A DNA stretch of 64,000 nucleotides from an uncultured Paracoccaceae bacterium (GCA_947503925.1 CANNFQ010000004.1:186001-250000); one strand, 5' to 3'. Positions 43,501-53,343 are shown, counted from the first letter of the stretch. Notes: generated by a model from the letters alone, not told the origin. Made by a program: numbers and translations.

Positions 43501-43529
43501 TTTATTAAATTAGCGCTTATTAATAAAAT
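43499..43529. promoter_or_regulatory. 31-bp palindromic TetR operator overlapping the tetR start codon
   Basis: ATTTTATTAA (43499-43508) and TTAATAAAAT (43520-43529) are perfect 10-bp arms around a near-palindromic TTAGCGCTTA core. The left arm includes the tetR ATG complement. This position would block both transcription and initiation when bound. Confidence 0.75.
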
Positions 43530-43549
43530 CCGCAAGCCGGTTGCCAAGA

Positions 43550-43592
43550 GCGTTATGTGATACGCGATGTTTCAGGTACTTCATCAAACGCT
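43550..43592. repeat. 43-bp direct repeat, right copy
   Basis: Begins GCGTTATGTGATACGCGATG; 39 of 43 bases match the left copy at 42053-42095. It lies upstream of the TetR operator and marks the far end of the cassette. About 195 bp of further sequence without a gene follows to the bmp gene, ending in a terminator. Confidence 0.75.
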
Positions 43593-43742
43593 TTAGCAAC
43601 CCGATACTTAGACAACTACACACGATGATTCCGCGGAGCGCATTAGCTGATCAGTTGGCAATGAAGCATTAAAAAAGACGACCTTCATGCAGCCTGCAGC
43701 ATTGGTCGACATGGGCGCGGTGTTGATATCCGTCCACATGAG

Positions 43743-43768
43743 AAAGGCCCCGCGTACGCGAGGCCTTT
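43743..43768 (-). terminator. Intrinsic terminator of the xdh-nucleoside transporter operon
   Basis: AAAGGCC (43743-43749) and GGCCTTT (43762-43768) enclose a further CGCG/CGCG pairing, giving an almost continuous stem, 20 bp past the bmp stop. On the minus strand it ends in TTTC. Confidence 0.8.
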
Positions 43769-43787
43769 GTCGTGTTTGATCTCGCGC

Positions 43788-44867
43788 TTATTGCGGGATG
43801 TCGCCGCTGATCCCTTCGACATAGAAGTTCATGCCAGCGAGCGTGCCGTCATCTGCAACTTCCCCGTCAGCCAGCCAGGCTGATCCGTCCTGTTTGTTCA
43901 CCGGTCCGGTGAAGGGATGGTATTCGCCTGCTTCCATCGATGCGATCAATGCTTCGGCGCTTGCTTTTACATCAGCTGGTACGGCGTCGGTGATATCACC
44001 GATTTCGACCATGCCGGGCGCGATCCCGTCCCAGGTGTTGGTGCTTTCCCATGTTCCGTCGATCACGGCTTGGGTCCGTGCGATGTAGTAGGGTGACCAG
44101 TTATCGATGATGGAGGAAACCCGTGGGAATGGCCCGAATTCCGCCATGTCAGAGGCTTGCCCGAAGGTCACAACGTTTCCGGCTGTCTGCGCGGCCGCCT
44201 GTGGTGCTGTGGAATCCGTATGTTGCAGGATCACGTCTGCCCCCTGTTCGATCAGAACGGTTGCGGCTTCAGCCTCTTTCGCGGGGTCGAACCAAGTGTA
44301 GGCCCAGACGATCTTGAATTCGACATCGGGGTTCACTTCTTTGGCGTGCAGATAGGCCGAGTTGATGCCCCGGATCACTTCCGGGATCGGAAATGACGCG
44401 ATGTAGCCGATCACGTTGCTTTCGGTCATGTGCCCGGCGATGTGCCCCTGTACGGCGCGCCCTTCGTAAAAGCGTGCGGAGTAGACAGAGACGTTATCGG
44501 CCTGTTTGTAGCCGGTCGCATGTTCGAATTTCACGTCGGGAAATTTGCCAGCCACGTTGATGGTCTGGTCCATATACCCAAAGGATGTGGTGAAGATCAG
44601 GTCGGCCCCTTGCAGCGCCATTTGCGTCATCACACGTTCGGCGTCTGGCCCTTCTGGCACGCTCTCCACGAAGACCGTTTCGACCGCATCGCCGAAATGT
44701 TCCTCGACGGCCAGTCGCCCCTGGTTGTGTTCATAGGTCCAGCCACCGTCGCCCACGGGCCCGACATAGACAAAGCCGACCTTTGTCTTTTCGTGCCCAT
44801 CGGCAAAAGCGCCCGTCGCCAGCCCAAGGGCGAGTGTTGCCCCGGTAAGTAGTTTGTTGATTTTCAT
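43788..44867 (-). CDS. BMP-family ABC transporter substrate-binding protein (nucleoside/purine)
   Basis: 359 aa from the ATG at 44867 (AAGGGGAC upstream); the track extension to 45125 is spurious. Signal peptide MKINKLLTGATLALGLATGAFA. 'VGFVYVGPVGDGGWTYEHNQG' and 'GYIASFPIPEVIRGINSAYLHAK' are typical of the PnrA/BMP group that binds purine nucleosides or related bases. It is last in the eight-gene operon with xdhABC, so the ligand is probably hypoxanthine, xanthine or a nucleoside. Confidence 0.9.
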   Translation of the reverse strand: MKINKLLTGATLALGLATGAFADGHEKTKVGFVYVGPVGDGGWTYEHNQGRLAVEEHFGDAVETVFVESVPEGPDAERVMTQMALQGADLIFTTSFGYMDQTINVAGKFPDVKFEHATGYKQADNVSVYSARFYEGRAVQGHIAGHMTESNVIGYIASFPIPEVIRGINSAYLHAKEVNPDVEFKIVWAYTWFDPAKEAEAATVLIEQGADVILQHTDSTAPQAAAQTAGNVVTFGQASDMAEFGPFPRVSSIIDNWSPYYIARTQAVIDGTWESTNTWDGIAPGMVEIGDITDAVPADVKASAEALIASMEAGEYHPFTGPVNKQDGSAWLADGEVADDGTLAGMNFYVEGISGDIPQ

Positions 44868-44898
44868 TTTCGTCCCCTTGTTGGTCGTAGATGTGCCC

Positions 44899-45813
44899 CT
44901 AGCGTGAGGCATGGAATGATTGGCCCAGTGAGCCGGGCGCCCGTCCAGCGCGCATAATAACCAGAACCGCGATGGTGGCCAGATATGGCGCCATGGAAAG
45001 ATACTCGACAGCGATGGCGGCCCCGGCTGCCTGCAGATTGAGCTGAAGGACGGTGACCCCGCCGAACAGATAGGCACCCAGCAAAAGCCGCCCGGGTCGC
45101 CAGCTGGCGAAAACCACGATGGCAAGCGCGATCCAGCCTGCGCCTGCGGTCATCCCTTCGGTCCATTGCGGCACCCGCACCAGCGACAGATACGCCCCGC
45201 CGAGTCCTGCGCAGGCCCCGCCGAACATGATCGCCAGCATCCGCACCCGCATGACGTGATACCCAAGCGCGTGCGCCGCTTCGTGGTTTTCCCCCACTGC
45301 ACGCAGGATCAGCCCTGCGCGTGAATATTTCAGGAAGGCCCATGTTGCGGCAATGATGAGTAGCCCCAGATAGACCATCGGGTCATGTTGAAAAATGATT
45401 GGCCCGATGACCGGGATGTCCCCCAGAAGTGGGATGTGCCAATCGGGAAAGCTGGGTGCCTTGATCCCGATATAGCCTTGCCCCATGAGCGCAGAAAGCC
45501 CCAACCCAAAAAGTGTCAGCGCCAGCCCCGTCGCCACCTGATTGGATAGCAGGAATTGCGTCAGTACCCCGAAGATCACCGACAAAAGTGCCCCGCCGAT
45601 GGCCGCCCCGATGAACCCAAGCCATGGTGACCCGGTATTGACCGCCACGATGAACCCGCAGACGGCCCCGGTGATCATCATGCCTTCGACCCCGAGGTTC
45701 AGCACACCGGCCCGTTCGACGACGAGTTCACCGATGGCGGCCAGAAGGATTGGCGTTGCTGCCACCATAAGTGAGGCGAGCAGGAGGATTGGATTGATTG
45801 CTGAGAGGTCCAT
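44899..45813 (-). CDS. Nucleoside ABC transporter permease 2
   Basis: 304 aa from the ATG at 45813, which shares one base with the upstream stop (TAATG). It has 8-9 membrane segments. 'VVERAGVLNLGVEGMMITGAVCGF' and 'RAVGENHEAAHALGYHVMRVRMLAIMFGGACAGLGGAYLSL' are the BPD_transp_2 signature used by BMP-type nucleoside importers. It pairs with the permease encoded at 46115-47197. Confidence 0.92.
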   Translation of the reverse strand: MDLSAINPILLLASLMVAATPILLAAIGELVVERAGVLNLGVEGMMITGAVCGFIVAVNTGSPWLGFIGAAIGGALLSVIFGVLTQFLLSNQVATGLALTLFGLGLSALMGQGYIGIKAPSFPDWHIPLLGDIPVIGPIIFQHDPMVYLGLLIIAATWAFLKYSRAGLILRAVGENHEAAHALGYHVMRVRMLAIMFGGACAGLGGAYLSLVRVPQWTEGMTAGAGWIALAIVVFASWRPGRLLLGAYLFGGVTVLQLNLQAAGAAIAVEYLSMAPYLATIAVLVIMRAGRAPGSLGQSFHASR

Positions 45814-46118
45814 TAACCGACACCATGGATTGCGAAATGTATCGTTCCAGCCGACCCGGCGGCCCCCGCGAACATCCACCCCAGATGCCAAAAGGACGGG
45901 CGGTGCATCTTGTCAATCATATGTCGCAGCCGCGGCGATAGTCGTGCCGCAAAGATGCTGGCCCCCAAAAGCAAAGTGATTATCACGACATGTGCGCCGA
46001 CAAATACCAGCAGCGCGGGCGTCGATGTCGTATTTTCTGCCAGTTGCCCATGCAACATCCAGAGCATCATCAGCCCCATTAGGCCGCCCATGGCCAATGG
46101 TTTAGCCTGTATTGTCAT
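45813..46118 (-). CDS. 101-aa membrane protein inserted between the two permease genes
   Basis: 101 aa with three hydrophobic segments (about 7-24, 33-57 and 78-97). It overlaps the end of permease 1 by 4 bp and the start of permease 2 by 1 base, so it is translated as part of the transporter operon. No family recognised. It is not part of standard BMP transporters, which makes an accessory or assembly subunit plausible. Confidence 0.8.
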   Translation of the reverse strand: MTIQAKPLAMGGLMGLMMLWMLHGQLAENTTSTPALLVFVGAHVVIITLLLGASIFAARLSPRLRHMIDKMHRPSFWHLGWMFAGAAGSAGTIHFAIHGVG

Positions 46119-47197
46119 GCCACCTGCCTCCGTCCAAAACGCACCGCGTAGTTCGTCAACACATCCACCGCGAGTAGGAAGAAGAGCAGCATCCCTTGCA
46201 TCAGCTGGATCGCCGCCAGTGGCAGCCCCAGATTGGATTGTGCGATTTCGCCGCCGATATAGGTCAGCGCCATCAGCCCGCCTGCCAGCAGGATCCCCAC
46301 AGGGTGCAGCCGTCCGAGGAAGGCCACGATGATAGCGGTGAACCCGTAGCCCACGTTGAAATCAATGCTGACCTGTCCTGCGGGGCCTGCGACCTCGAAC
46401 AGCCCTGCCGCCCCGGCCAGCCCGCCGGATAGCCCCATGCAGATCAGGATCATCGCCGCCGGGTTGACCCCGGCGAATTTCGCCGCCCGCGGGCTTTGCC
46501 CTGCCAGCCGCACGTTGAACCCGAAGATATGTCGTGACAGGGCGATATAGGCGAGGATCACGGCGATCAGTGCGGTGACCACCCCCCAATGCATCCCGGA
46601 GCCTGCGATGATTTCAAGGTTTGCCGCAGATGGGTATTGTGACAGGTTCCGGCTGCCCGGAAAGCCCATCCCGTCAGGGTTGCGCAGTGCGCCCAGCGCC
46701 ATGGATGCCATCAGCTGTTCAGCCACATAGACAAGCATGAGTGACACAAGAATTTCATTGGTGCCGAATTTGACCCTGAGGATGCCGGGGATCATCGCCC
46801 AAAGCGTGCCCCCCAATATCCCGGCGATGATCATCAGGGGGAAGATGATGAAGGATTCAGTGGGGTAGAACGCGAGGCCCACTGCCGCCCCGCAGATCGC
46901 GCCGACTATGTATTGTCCCTCTGCCCCGATATTCCAGATCCCCGCCCGGAACCCGAATGACAGCCCGATGGCGATCAGCACCAGTGGCGCCCCTTTGATC
47001 AGCAGTTGTGGCCGGTAGAACCACGCAAATTCGGAAAACAGCGGATCGAGGAAGATCGTGCGGATCGTCTCGAACGGGTTTTTGCCCAAGGCAGCGAAAA
47101 GCAATCCGCCGCAGATCATGGTCAGCAGGACGGCGAGAAGCGGGGTTGCGAGGCTCCAGGCGCGGGAGGGTTGGGGGCGTTTTTCGAGCGTGATCAT
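46115..47197 (-). CDS. Nucleoside ABC transporter permease 1
   Basis: 360 aa, about ten membrane segments. 'FRAGIWNIGAEGQYIVGAICGAAVGL' and 'GTNEILVSLMLVYVAEQLM' and 'GQSPRAAKFAGVNPAAMILICMGLSGGLAGAAG' are the BPD_transp_2 signature of the larger BMP-type permease. It lies 33 bp after the ATPase gene. Confidence 0.92.
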   Translation of the reverse strand: MITLEKRPQPSRAWSLATPLLAVLLTMICGGLLFAALGKNPFETIRTIFLDPLFSEFAWFYRPQLLIKGAPLVLIAIGLSFGFRAGIWNIGAEGQYIVGAICGAAVGLAFYPTESFIIFPLMIIAGILGGTLWAMIPGILRVKFGTNEILVSLMLVYVAEQLMASMALGALRNPDGMGFPGSRNLSQYPSAANLEIIAGSGMHWGVVTALIAVILAYIALSRHIFGFNVRLAGQSPRAAKFAGVNPAAMILICMGLSGGLAGAAGLFEVAGPAGQVSIDFNVGYGFTAIIVAFLGRLHPVGILLAGGLMALTYIGGEIAQSNLGLPLAAIQLMQGMLLFFLLAVDVLTNYAVRFGRRQVA

Positions 47198-47230
47198 GCG
47201 CCGTACCGCCCGGCGCTGCCCCGTGTTCCT

Positions 47231-48754
47231 TTAAGCATCAACATGCGCCACCTCCATATCGTGGGCGCCGCCCAGCATCAGTCCGATTTCCTCGACCGTC
47301 AGCCCCTGCGCGGGGCGGGGGGCTGAAAGCCGACCTTCGTTCAGGGCGGCAAAGCGGTCAGAGATTTCCATGAGTTCATCCAGATCCTGACTGATACAGA
47401 TCACGGCAGCCCCTTTGGCCGCCAGATCAAGCAGCGCCTGCCGGATCGCGGCGGCGGCTGAGGCATCGACCCCCCATGTCGGCTGGTTCACGACCAGCAC
47501 ATCGGGGGCTTGCAGGATCTCGCGCCCGATGACGAATTTTTGCAGGTTGCCACCCGAGAGTGACCGGGCCGCGTTCGCGGGGCCGGGGGTGCGCACGTCG
47601 AAATCCTTGATCACCCCTTCGGCAAAGCGCTTGGCCTTGGCCCAATGCAGGAAGCCTTTGGTTGTCAGGTTTTCGCGGGTCATGGCCGTCATAATCGCGT
47701 TTTCGGTCAATGACATATCGGGTGCTGCGGCGTGGCCCATCCGTTCTTCGGGTGCGGCCAGCAGACCGATCTTGCGCCGCGCATTGGGAGGCAGTTGCCC
47801 GATGGGTTGCCCTTGAAACTGCACCATGTCGGGTGCAACCCGCATTTCGCCTGACAGGGCAGCGACCAGTTCATCCTGCCCGTTGCCTGCGACGCCGCCG
47901 ATGCCCAGCACCTCGCCCTTGCTGATGTCAATCGTGATATCCCTGAGCGCTGTGCCAAATTGATGTGGCGCGGGCGCGCTGAGGGCTTGCAGCGCCAACA
48001 CGGTTTCACCGGCCGGTTTTGCGGCCTTTTCTGGGACGTGAAGTTTGGTCCCGACCATCAGTTCGGCCATTTCGCGGGCCGAGGTGGCCTTGGGGTCGCA
48101 TTCGCCCACAACTTCGCCCAGGCGCAGCACGGTGGCGTTGTCGCAAAGGGTCCGGATTTCTTCGAGCTTGTGCGAGATATAGAGGATCGCTGTGCCCTCA
48201 CCGCTGAGTTGTTTGAGCGTTTCAAATAGGATCGCCACCTCTTGCGGGGTCAGCACCGATGTCGGTTCATCCATGATCAAGAGCTTGGGGTCTTGCAGCA
48301 GGCAGCGGATAATCTCGACCCGCTGCCGTTCACCTGCCGAGAGTTCGCCAACGATCCGGTCAGGGTCGAGCGGTAGCCCGTATTGATCAGAGACCTTGCG
48401 CACCTGTGCGGCGATTTCGCGCTGCGGTGGCGGGTTTTCCATGCCAAGGGCGATGTTTTCGGCGACGTTCATGGCGTCAAAGAGCGAGAAATGCTGGAAC
48501 ACCATGGCCACTCCGGCAGCGCGCGCCGCCCGTGGTTCGGCGGGGGTGAAGGTGGTGCCTTCCAATGTCATTGTCCCGCTGTCAGGCTTCACCAGCCCGT
48601 AGATTGTTTTCACCAGCGTTGATTTTCCCGCACCGTTTTCGCCGAGCAGCGCGTGAACCTCGCCCGGTTGGATCTCAAAGGAGACATCCTTATTGGCGAC
48701 GACACCGGGGTAGGCTTTGGTCAGCCCTGTAAGGCGCAGTAATGGTTCTGTCAT
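47231..48754 (-). CDS. Nucleoside ABC transporter ATP-binding protein (two ABC domains)
   Basis: 507 aa from the ATG at 48754, which overlaps the xdhC stop (ATGA). The N-terminal domain has Walker A GENGAGKST and signature LSAGERQR; the C-terminal one has a degenerate Walker A (GVAGNGQDE) and LSGGNLQK, the usual arrangement in RbsA/BMP-type importers. It energises uptake by the two permeases. Confidence 0.93.
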   Translation of the reverse strand: MTEPLLRLTGLTKAYPGVVANKDVSFEIQPGEVHALLGENGAGKSTLVKTIYGLVKPDSGTMTLEGTTFTPAEPRAARAAGVAMVFQHFSLFDAMNVAENIALGMENPPPQREIAAQVRKVSDQYGLPLDPDRIVGELSAGERQRVEIIRCLLQDPKLLIMDEPTSVLTPQEVAILFETLKQLSGEGTAILYISHKLEEIRTLCDNATVLRLGEVVGECDPKATSAREMAELMVGTKLHVPEKAAKPAGETVLALQALSAPAPHQFGTALRDITIDISKGEVLGIGGVAGNGQDELVAALSGEMRVAPDMVQFQGQPIGQLPPNARRKIGLLAAPEERMGHAAAPDMSLTENAIMTAMTRENLTTKGFLHWAKAKRFAEGVIKDFDVRTPGPANAARSLSGGNLQKFVIGREILQAPDVLVVNQPTWGVDASAAAAIRQALLDLAAKGAAVICISQDLDELMEISDRFAALNEGRLSAPRPAQGLTVEEIGLMLGGAHDMEVAHVDA

Positions 48755-49491
48755 CCGGCGTGGTCCTTGATGGCGCGATTTTGCGGGCTGATCATGGCGG
48801 TCGCGACGCCCAATGCAATGGCCGCCGGATGCTTTCCAAGGCCCGGATCCCCGATTGGACACGCGATGCGCGATATGCTGGCGGGGCTATGCCCCAATGC
48901 GGCGAGCCGCGACTTGAACCGCGCCCATTTGGTGGCCGATCCGATCAATCCCGCGCTTGCGAAGCGCCGCGACAGGATGGCGTGGCAAAGGGTCAGGTCG
49001 ATGTCATGACTATAGGTCAGGATCAGATGTTCGGCATTGTCCGGCGCGTGTTTGACGGCTGTAACCGGGTCCTTTGCCACAAGCGTTGTTGTTTCGGTTT
49101 CGGGAAACCGGCTTGCGTCCGTGTCGACCCAGGTGATGTCGAAATCCGGCAGCGGGGCCGTGGCATGCACGATGGCCCGCCCCACATGGCCCGCGCCGTA
49201 GATCCAAAGCGGACGCTTGTTTGGTTCGGTCAGGCTCTCCGCCTTTTCCCATGTCAAGGTCACCGACCCGCCGCAGCATTGGCCCAGCGCAGGGCCAAGC
49301 GGGATTGTCCGGCTGAACCGGTCGCGGCCCTCGGTGAGCATCCTACGCGCTTCGGTCATGGCGTCCCATTCCAGCGTGCCGCCGCCGATTGTTCCCTCGG
49401 TCCGGTCGGCCCAGACCAGCATTTGCGTGCCAGCCTCTCGCGGGACTGAGCCAGCGGTTTTGCTGACAGTGATGCGGATGCAATTGGTCAT
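48751..49491 (-). CDS. xdhC: Xanthine dehydrogenase accessory protein XdhC
   Basis: 246 aa. 'GSVPREAGTQMLVW', 'GTIGGGTLEWDAMTEARRML' and 'LWIYGAGHVGRAIV' are the XdhC/CoxI family blocks. It inserts sulfurated molybdenum cofactor into XdhB. The start overlaps the xdhB stop (ATGA). The N-terminus is slightly shorter than in some homologs, with the conserved PRE motif only 17 residues in. Confidence 0.92.
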   Translation of the reverse strand: MTNCIRITVSKTAGSVPREAGTQMLVWADRTEGTIGGGTLEWDAMTEARRMLTEGRDRFSRTIPLGPALGQCCGGSVTLTWEKAESLTEPNKRPLWIYGAGHVGRAIVHATAPLPDFDITWVDTDASRFPETETTTLVAKDPVTAVKHAPDNAEHLILTYSHDIDLTLCHAILSRRFASAGLIGSATKWARFKSRLAALGHSPASISRIACPIGDPGLGKHPAAIALGVATAMISPQNRAIKDHAG

Positions 49492-51794
49492 CCGCGCGCC
49501 CTTTGCACGGCGTTCAACACTTCCTCGGCCGTGGCGGGGGCCTGCAGGTCGGGGTAGTTTGGACCGCTGGCGCTGACTGCATCAGACAGGGCCAGGAAAG
49601 CCGAGATGCCCAGCATGAACGGCGGTTCGCCCACGGCTTTGGATCGGTAGATCGTCTGTGCCGGGTTGGGTTCGTCCCAGAGGGCGACATTGAAAATGTC
49701 GGGCCGGTCCGAGCAGGCCGGGATCTTATAGGTGGCGGGGGCGTGTGTGCGCAGCCGTCCTTTGTCATCCCAGACCAGTTCTTCGGTAGTGAGCCAGCCA
49801 GCCCCTTGCACATAGCCGCCTTCGATTTGCCCGATATCAAGGGCCGGGTTCAGCGAGGCCCCGGCATCATGCAGGATATCGGTGCGCAGGATGCGGTTTT
49901 CGCCGGTTAGCGTGTCGATCACAACTTCGGTGATGGCGGCCCCTTGGGCGAAATAGAAAAACGGCGTGCCTTCCCCCTTGATCCGGTCCCAGTTCAGCCC
50001 GGGTGTCTTGTAGAACCCTGTGGCAGAGAGGCTGACCCGGTTGAGATAGGCAGTTTGTGCTGCTTTGGCGAAGCTGATCCGTTCATCGCCGATTTGCACC
50101 ATCCCGTCCTTGAACTGGATGTTTTCCGTGGCGGTCTGGTGCAGTTCCGCCAGGCAGGCCGCGATCCTGTCGCGGATGATGTCGCAGGCATTGGCCACCG
50201 CCATGCCGTTCAGGTCGGAGCCCGAGGAGGCGGCGGTGGCGGAGGTGTTGGGGACCTTGCCGGTGTCGGTGGCGGTGATCTTGACCTGTGCGGTGTCGAT
50301 CCCGAACCGATGGGCCGCGACCTGAGCGACCTTTTGGAACAGCCCTTGCCCCATTTCGGTCCCGCCATGGTTCATATGCACCGACCCGTCCTGGTAAACA
50401 TGTACCAGCGCCCCCGCCTGATTGAGGTGGGATAGGGTGAAGGAGATGCCGAATTTCACCGGGCTGAAGGCGATCCCTTTCTTCAGGATCGATTGGCGGG
50501 CGTTCCAATCCGCGATGGCGGCACGCCGGTTGTGATAGTCGGCAGTTTCCAGCAGCTTTTCCGTCATCCCGTGCAGGATGAAATCGCTGACGGGCATATG
50601 GTAGGGCGTTGTTTGTAGGGGGGATGGGTCAAGACCCATCTTACGTTGTGGCATCGCCTGATAGTAGTTTTGCTGCCGGACCTCTGCCGGGTCGAGATTC
50701 AGTTCTGCGGCGATGTGATCCATCACCCGTTCGATCCCCAGCACCCCTTGCGGCCCGCCGAACCCCCGATAGGCCGTGGCCGATTGTGTGTTGGTTTTCA
50801 GCCGATGCGAGGTGATCCGTGCATTGGGCAGATGATAGGCGTTATCGGCATGCAGCATCGCCCGATCCGCCACCGGCAGCGACAGATCCAGCGCCCAGCC
50901 GCAGCGTGTGGCCTGGGTGAAATCGACCGCCAGAAGTTGCCCGTCATCGTTGAAACCGGCCACGTAATCGATCCGGAAATCATGCCGCTTGCCGGTGATC
51001 ATCATGTCATCATCGCGGTCATAGCGCATTTTGCAGGGCTTGCCGGTTTGGCGCGCTGCAACTGCACAGGCGACAGCGAGCGCATTGCCCTGGCTTTCCT
51101 TGCCGCCGAAACCGCCGCCCATCCGCCGCACTTCGCAGCGGACCGCATGCATCGGCACGCCCAATGCATCGGCCACCTTGTGCTGGATCTCGGTCGGGTG
51201 CTGGGTGGAGCTATGTACCAGCATATCGCCGCCTTCCTGCGGCAGGGCCAGCGCGGCTTGCCCTTCGAGGTAGAAATGTTCCTGGCCGCCCATATTGATA
51301 CTGCCTTGCAGCTGATGCGGTGCCTCTGACAGTGCCTGATCAACGTGGCCTTTGGTCCAGATGCGTGGCCCGTCTTCGAACCGGCAATCGGCGGCAAGTG
51401 CCTCATCGATTGTCAGGATCGGCGTTTCTTCAGCATAGCTGAGTTGCCCCATCCGGGCCGCCTTGCGGGCGTTCAAATGGCTATCGGCCACCACCAGAAA
51501 GAGGGGCTGGCCAATGTAGTGAACGGTCCCGTCCGACAGGAGCGGTTCGTCGTGGATTGACGGTGACACGTCATTGGCAAAGGGCAGGTCATCCGCCGTC
51601 AGGACTGCAATAACGCCGGTCGCTTGCCGGACCCCAGACAGGTCCATTCCCGTGATCTGGCCCTTGGCGATATCTGACAGGCCAAAGGCCAGATGCAAGG
51701 TGCCCGCAGGTGTCGGGATATCGTCGATATAGCGCGCGGTTCCGCTGACATGCAGGGCGGCGGCATCATGGGGGAGCGGTTTTGCGACGCTCAT
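49488..51794 (-). CDS. xdhB: Xanthine dehydrogenase molybdopterin-binding subunit XdhB
   Basis: 768 aa. Molybdenum-cofactor motifs '[21 protein letters not shown]' and '[19 protein letters not shown]', substrate Glu in '[12 protein letters not shown]' and catalytic Glu in '[11 protein letters not shown]' are all present. It oxidises hypoxanthine/xanthine to urate with XdhA. An apparent extra '[11 protein letters not shown]' segment coincides with a palindromic repeat at 50615-50644. It overlaps xdhA and xdhC by 4 bp each. Confidence 0.94.
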   Translation of the reverse strand: MSVAKPLPHDAAALHVSGTARYIDDIPTPAGTLHLAFGLSDIAKGQITGMDLSGVRQATGVIAVLTADDLPFANDVSPSIHDEPLLSDGTVHYIGQPLFLVVADSHLNARKAARMGQLSYAEETPILTIDEALAADCRFEDGPRIWTKGHVDQALSEAPHQLQGSINMGGQEHFYLEGQAALALPQEGGDMLVHSSTQHPTEIQHKVADALGVPMHAVRCEVRRMGGGFGGKESQGNALAVACAVAARQTGKPCKMRYDRDDDMMITGKRHDFRIDYVAGFNDDGQLLAVDFTQATRCGWALDLSLPVADRAMLHADNAYHLPNARITSHRLKTNTQSATAYRGFGGPQGVLGIERVMDHIAAELNLDPAEVRQQNYYQAMPQRKMGLDPSPLQTTPYHMPVSDFILHGMTEKLLETADYHNRRAAIADWNARQSILKKGIAFSPVKFGISFTLSHLNQAGALVHVYQDGSVHMNHGGTEMGQGLFQKVAQVAAHRFGIDTAQVKITATDTGKVPNTSATAASSGSDLNGMAVANACDIIRDRIAACLAELHQTATENIQFKDGMVQIGDERISFAKAAQTAYLNRVSLSATGFYKTPGLNWDRIKGEGTPFFYFAQGAAITEVVIDTLTGENRILRTDILHDAGASLNPALDIGQIEGGYVQGAGWLTTEELVWDDKGRLRTHAPATYKIPACSDRPDIFNVALWDEPNPAQTIYRSKAVGEPPFMLGISAFLALSDAVSASGPNYPDLQAPATAEEVLNAVQRARG
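50615..50644. repeat. Palindromic repeat inside xdhB
   Basis: GATGGGTC (50623-50630) and GACCCATC (50633-50640), preceded by GTAGGGGG and followed by TTAC, form a perfect 8-bp stem. It encodes 'MGLDPSP' in a place where homologs usually go straight to a TPYH block. It resembles the element at 32115-32143. Confidence 0.65.
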
Positions 51795-53146
51795 GCCTGC
51801 ACCTCCAACACGGATGTGGGTTGGCCATTGAGATCTGCATAGTAGCGGTGCAGCAGGTTTTCCGCGATTTGTAACCGATAGCTGGCGGAGGCGCGCATAT
51901 CGGTCATCGGAGTGTAGTCGTCACCGAATTTCGGCGCAGCGGCCGCAATGGTTGCCGTGGTCCAGGATTGCCCGATCAACGCCTGTTCAACCGCATTGGC
52001 CCGGTGCGGTGTGCCCGCCATACCGCCAAAGGCGATCCGCGCGTCGTTGATGGTGCCATCCGCGATGGTCAGGTTGAAGCAGCCACAGATGGCGGAGATA
52101 TCCTGATCAAAGCGTTTGGAAATCTTGTAGCAACGCAAACCGGGTGCTGATTGGGGCAAAGTGACCCCCGTGACCAGCTCGCCCGGCGCGCGGTCTTGTT
52201 TGCCATAAGTGAGAAAAAAATCTTCAATCGGCATATCGCGGGTCTTGTCGCCGTGGCGCAGATGCAGCGCGGCCCCAAGCGCGATCAGGGCAGGGGGGTT
52301 GTCGCCAATGGGCGATCCATTGGCGATATTACCACCGACTGTGGCGGCATTGCGTACCTGTTCGGACCCGTAACGCCGGATCATTTCGGCGTAGGATGGG
52401 TGATATTCACCCATCACCGACAGAACCTCGGTCATGGTGACTGCAGCGCCGAATGTGATGGTGCCGGCGTCGATGGATGTCTCGCGTAGTTCCGCACAGC
52501 GGTTCAGAAAGGCGATATCGTTCAGGTCGCGCAGCTGTTTGGTGACCCAAAGCCCCACATCCGTGGCCCCGGCGACCAATGTCGCATCGGGGTTGGCTGC
52601 ATACCAAGTGGCCAGATCGTCCAAGGTTTCGGGGGCGTAGCGTTGTGCGGTCACATCTGGTGCTGCGTCGTTCATCCATGTTGGCACAGGTGCCGCTTCG
52701 GCGGCTTTTGCCGCCCGGATGATTGGGGCATAGCCGGTACAACGGCAAAGGTTTCCCGCCAGAACATTATCATGATCCGTGCGGCCCAGTTTGTGACCCG
52801 CCGCCATAGAAGCGATGAAGCCCGGGGTGCAGAACCCGCATTGTGATCCGTGATGATCCACCATGGCCTGCTGGACCGGGTGCAGCGCGCCGTCGGGCCC
52901 TTTGATCCCCTCGACCGTGCGTACGGCCTTGCCATGCAGCTGCGGCAGAAACAGGATGCAGGCGTTTAGCGCCTTGGTGCCATTTTCATCGCTGACAACC
53001 ACGGTACAGGCCCCGCAATCGCCCTCATTGCAGCCTTCCTTTGTCCCGCAAAGCCCTTCGTCTTCGCGCAGCCAATCCAGCAATGTGCGCGTTGGCGCGG
53101 CATCGACCTGGACGGTTTCCCCGTTTAGAAGAAACGTGACATTCAT
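51791..53146 (-). CDS. xdhA: Xanthine dehydrogenase small subunit XdhA (2Fe-2S and FAD)
   Basis: 451 aa. The first 2Fe-2S cluster is in '[18 protein letters not shown]', the second uses '[10 protein letters not shown]' and '[10 protein letters not shown]'. The FAD domain has '[15 protein letters not shown]'. It transfers electrons from XdhB to NAD. It is the first gene of the eight-gene operon. A palindromic element overlaps its coding sequence at 52391-52417. Confidence 0.94.
   Translation of the reverse strand: MNVTFLLNGETVQVDAAPTRTLLDWLREDEGLCGTKEGCNEGDCGACTVVVSDENGTKALNACILFLPQLHGKAVRTVEGIKGPDGALHPVQQAMVDHHGSQCGFCTPGFIASMAAGHKLGRTDHDNVLAGNLCRCTGYAPIIRAAKAAEAAPVPTWMNDAAPDVTAQRYAPETLDDLATWYAANPDATLVAGATDVGLWVTKQLRDLNDIAFLNRCAELRETSIDAGTITFGAAVTMTEVLSVMGEYHPSYAEMIRRYGSEQVRNAATVGGNIANGSPIGDNPPALIALGAALHLRHGDKTRDMPIEDFFLTYGKQDRAPGELVTGVTLPQSAPGLRCYKISKRFDQDISAICGCFNLTIADGTINDARIAFGGMAGTPHRANAVEQALIGQSWTTATIAAAAPKFGDDYTPMTDMRASASYRLQIAENLLHRYYADLNGQPTSVLEVQA
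52391..52417. repeat. Weaker palindromic element inside xdhA
   Basis: GTAGGATGGGTG and CACCCATC (52395-52402 with 52408-52415) form a perfect 8-bp stem of the same sequence type as the repeats at 32119 and 50623. It encodes 'YHPSY' in a conserved region, so it may be a coincidence of codons rather than an insertion. Confidence 0.35.
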
Positions 53147-53343
53147 GTGTTAACCTGCCGCGGTACCAGTTGTTTCGGCGTCGGTGACCCTATGTCGATG
53201 CGGCGTAGACATCGGGTTTTGATCTGTCGGTTAGCAAACCCAGACCGACTTTGAAAAGCAAGGAGTTTTTGCCTTGTGCGAAGGTCCTTCAAAAAAAGAC
53301 CAAGAATGCGGCAGGCCCGAACGTCTGCTGCAAGCCATCTGAT

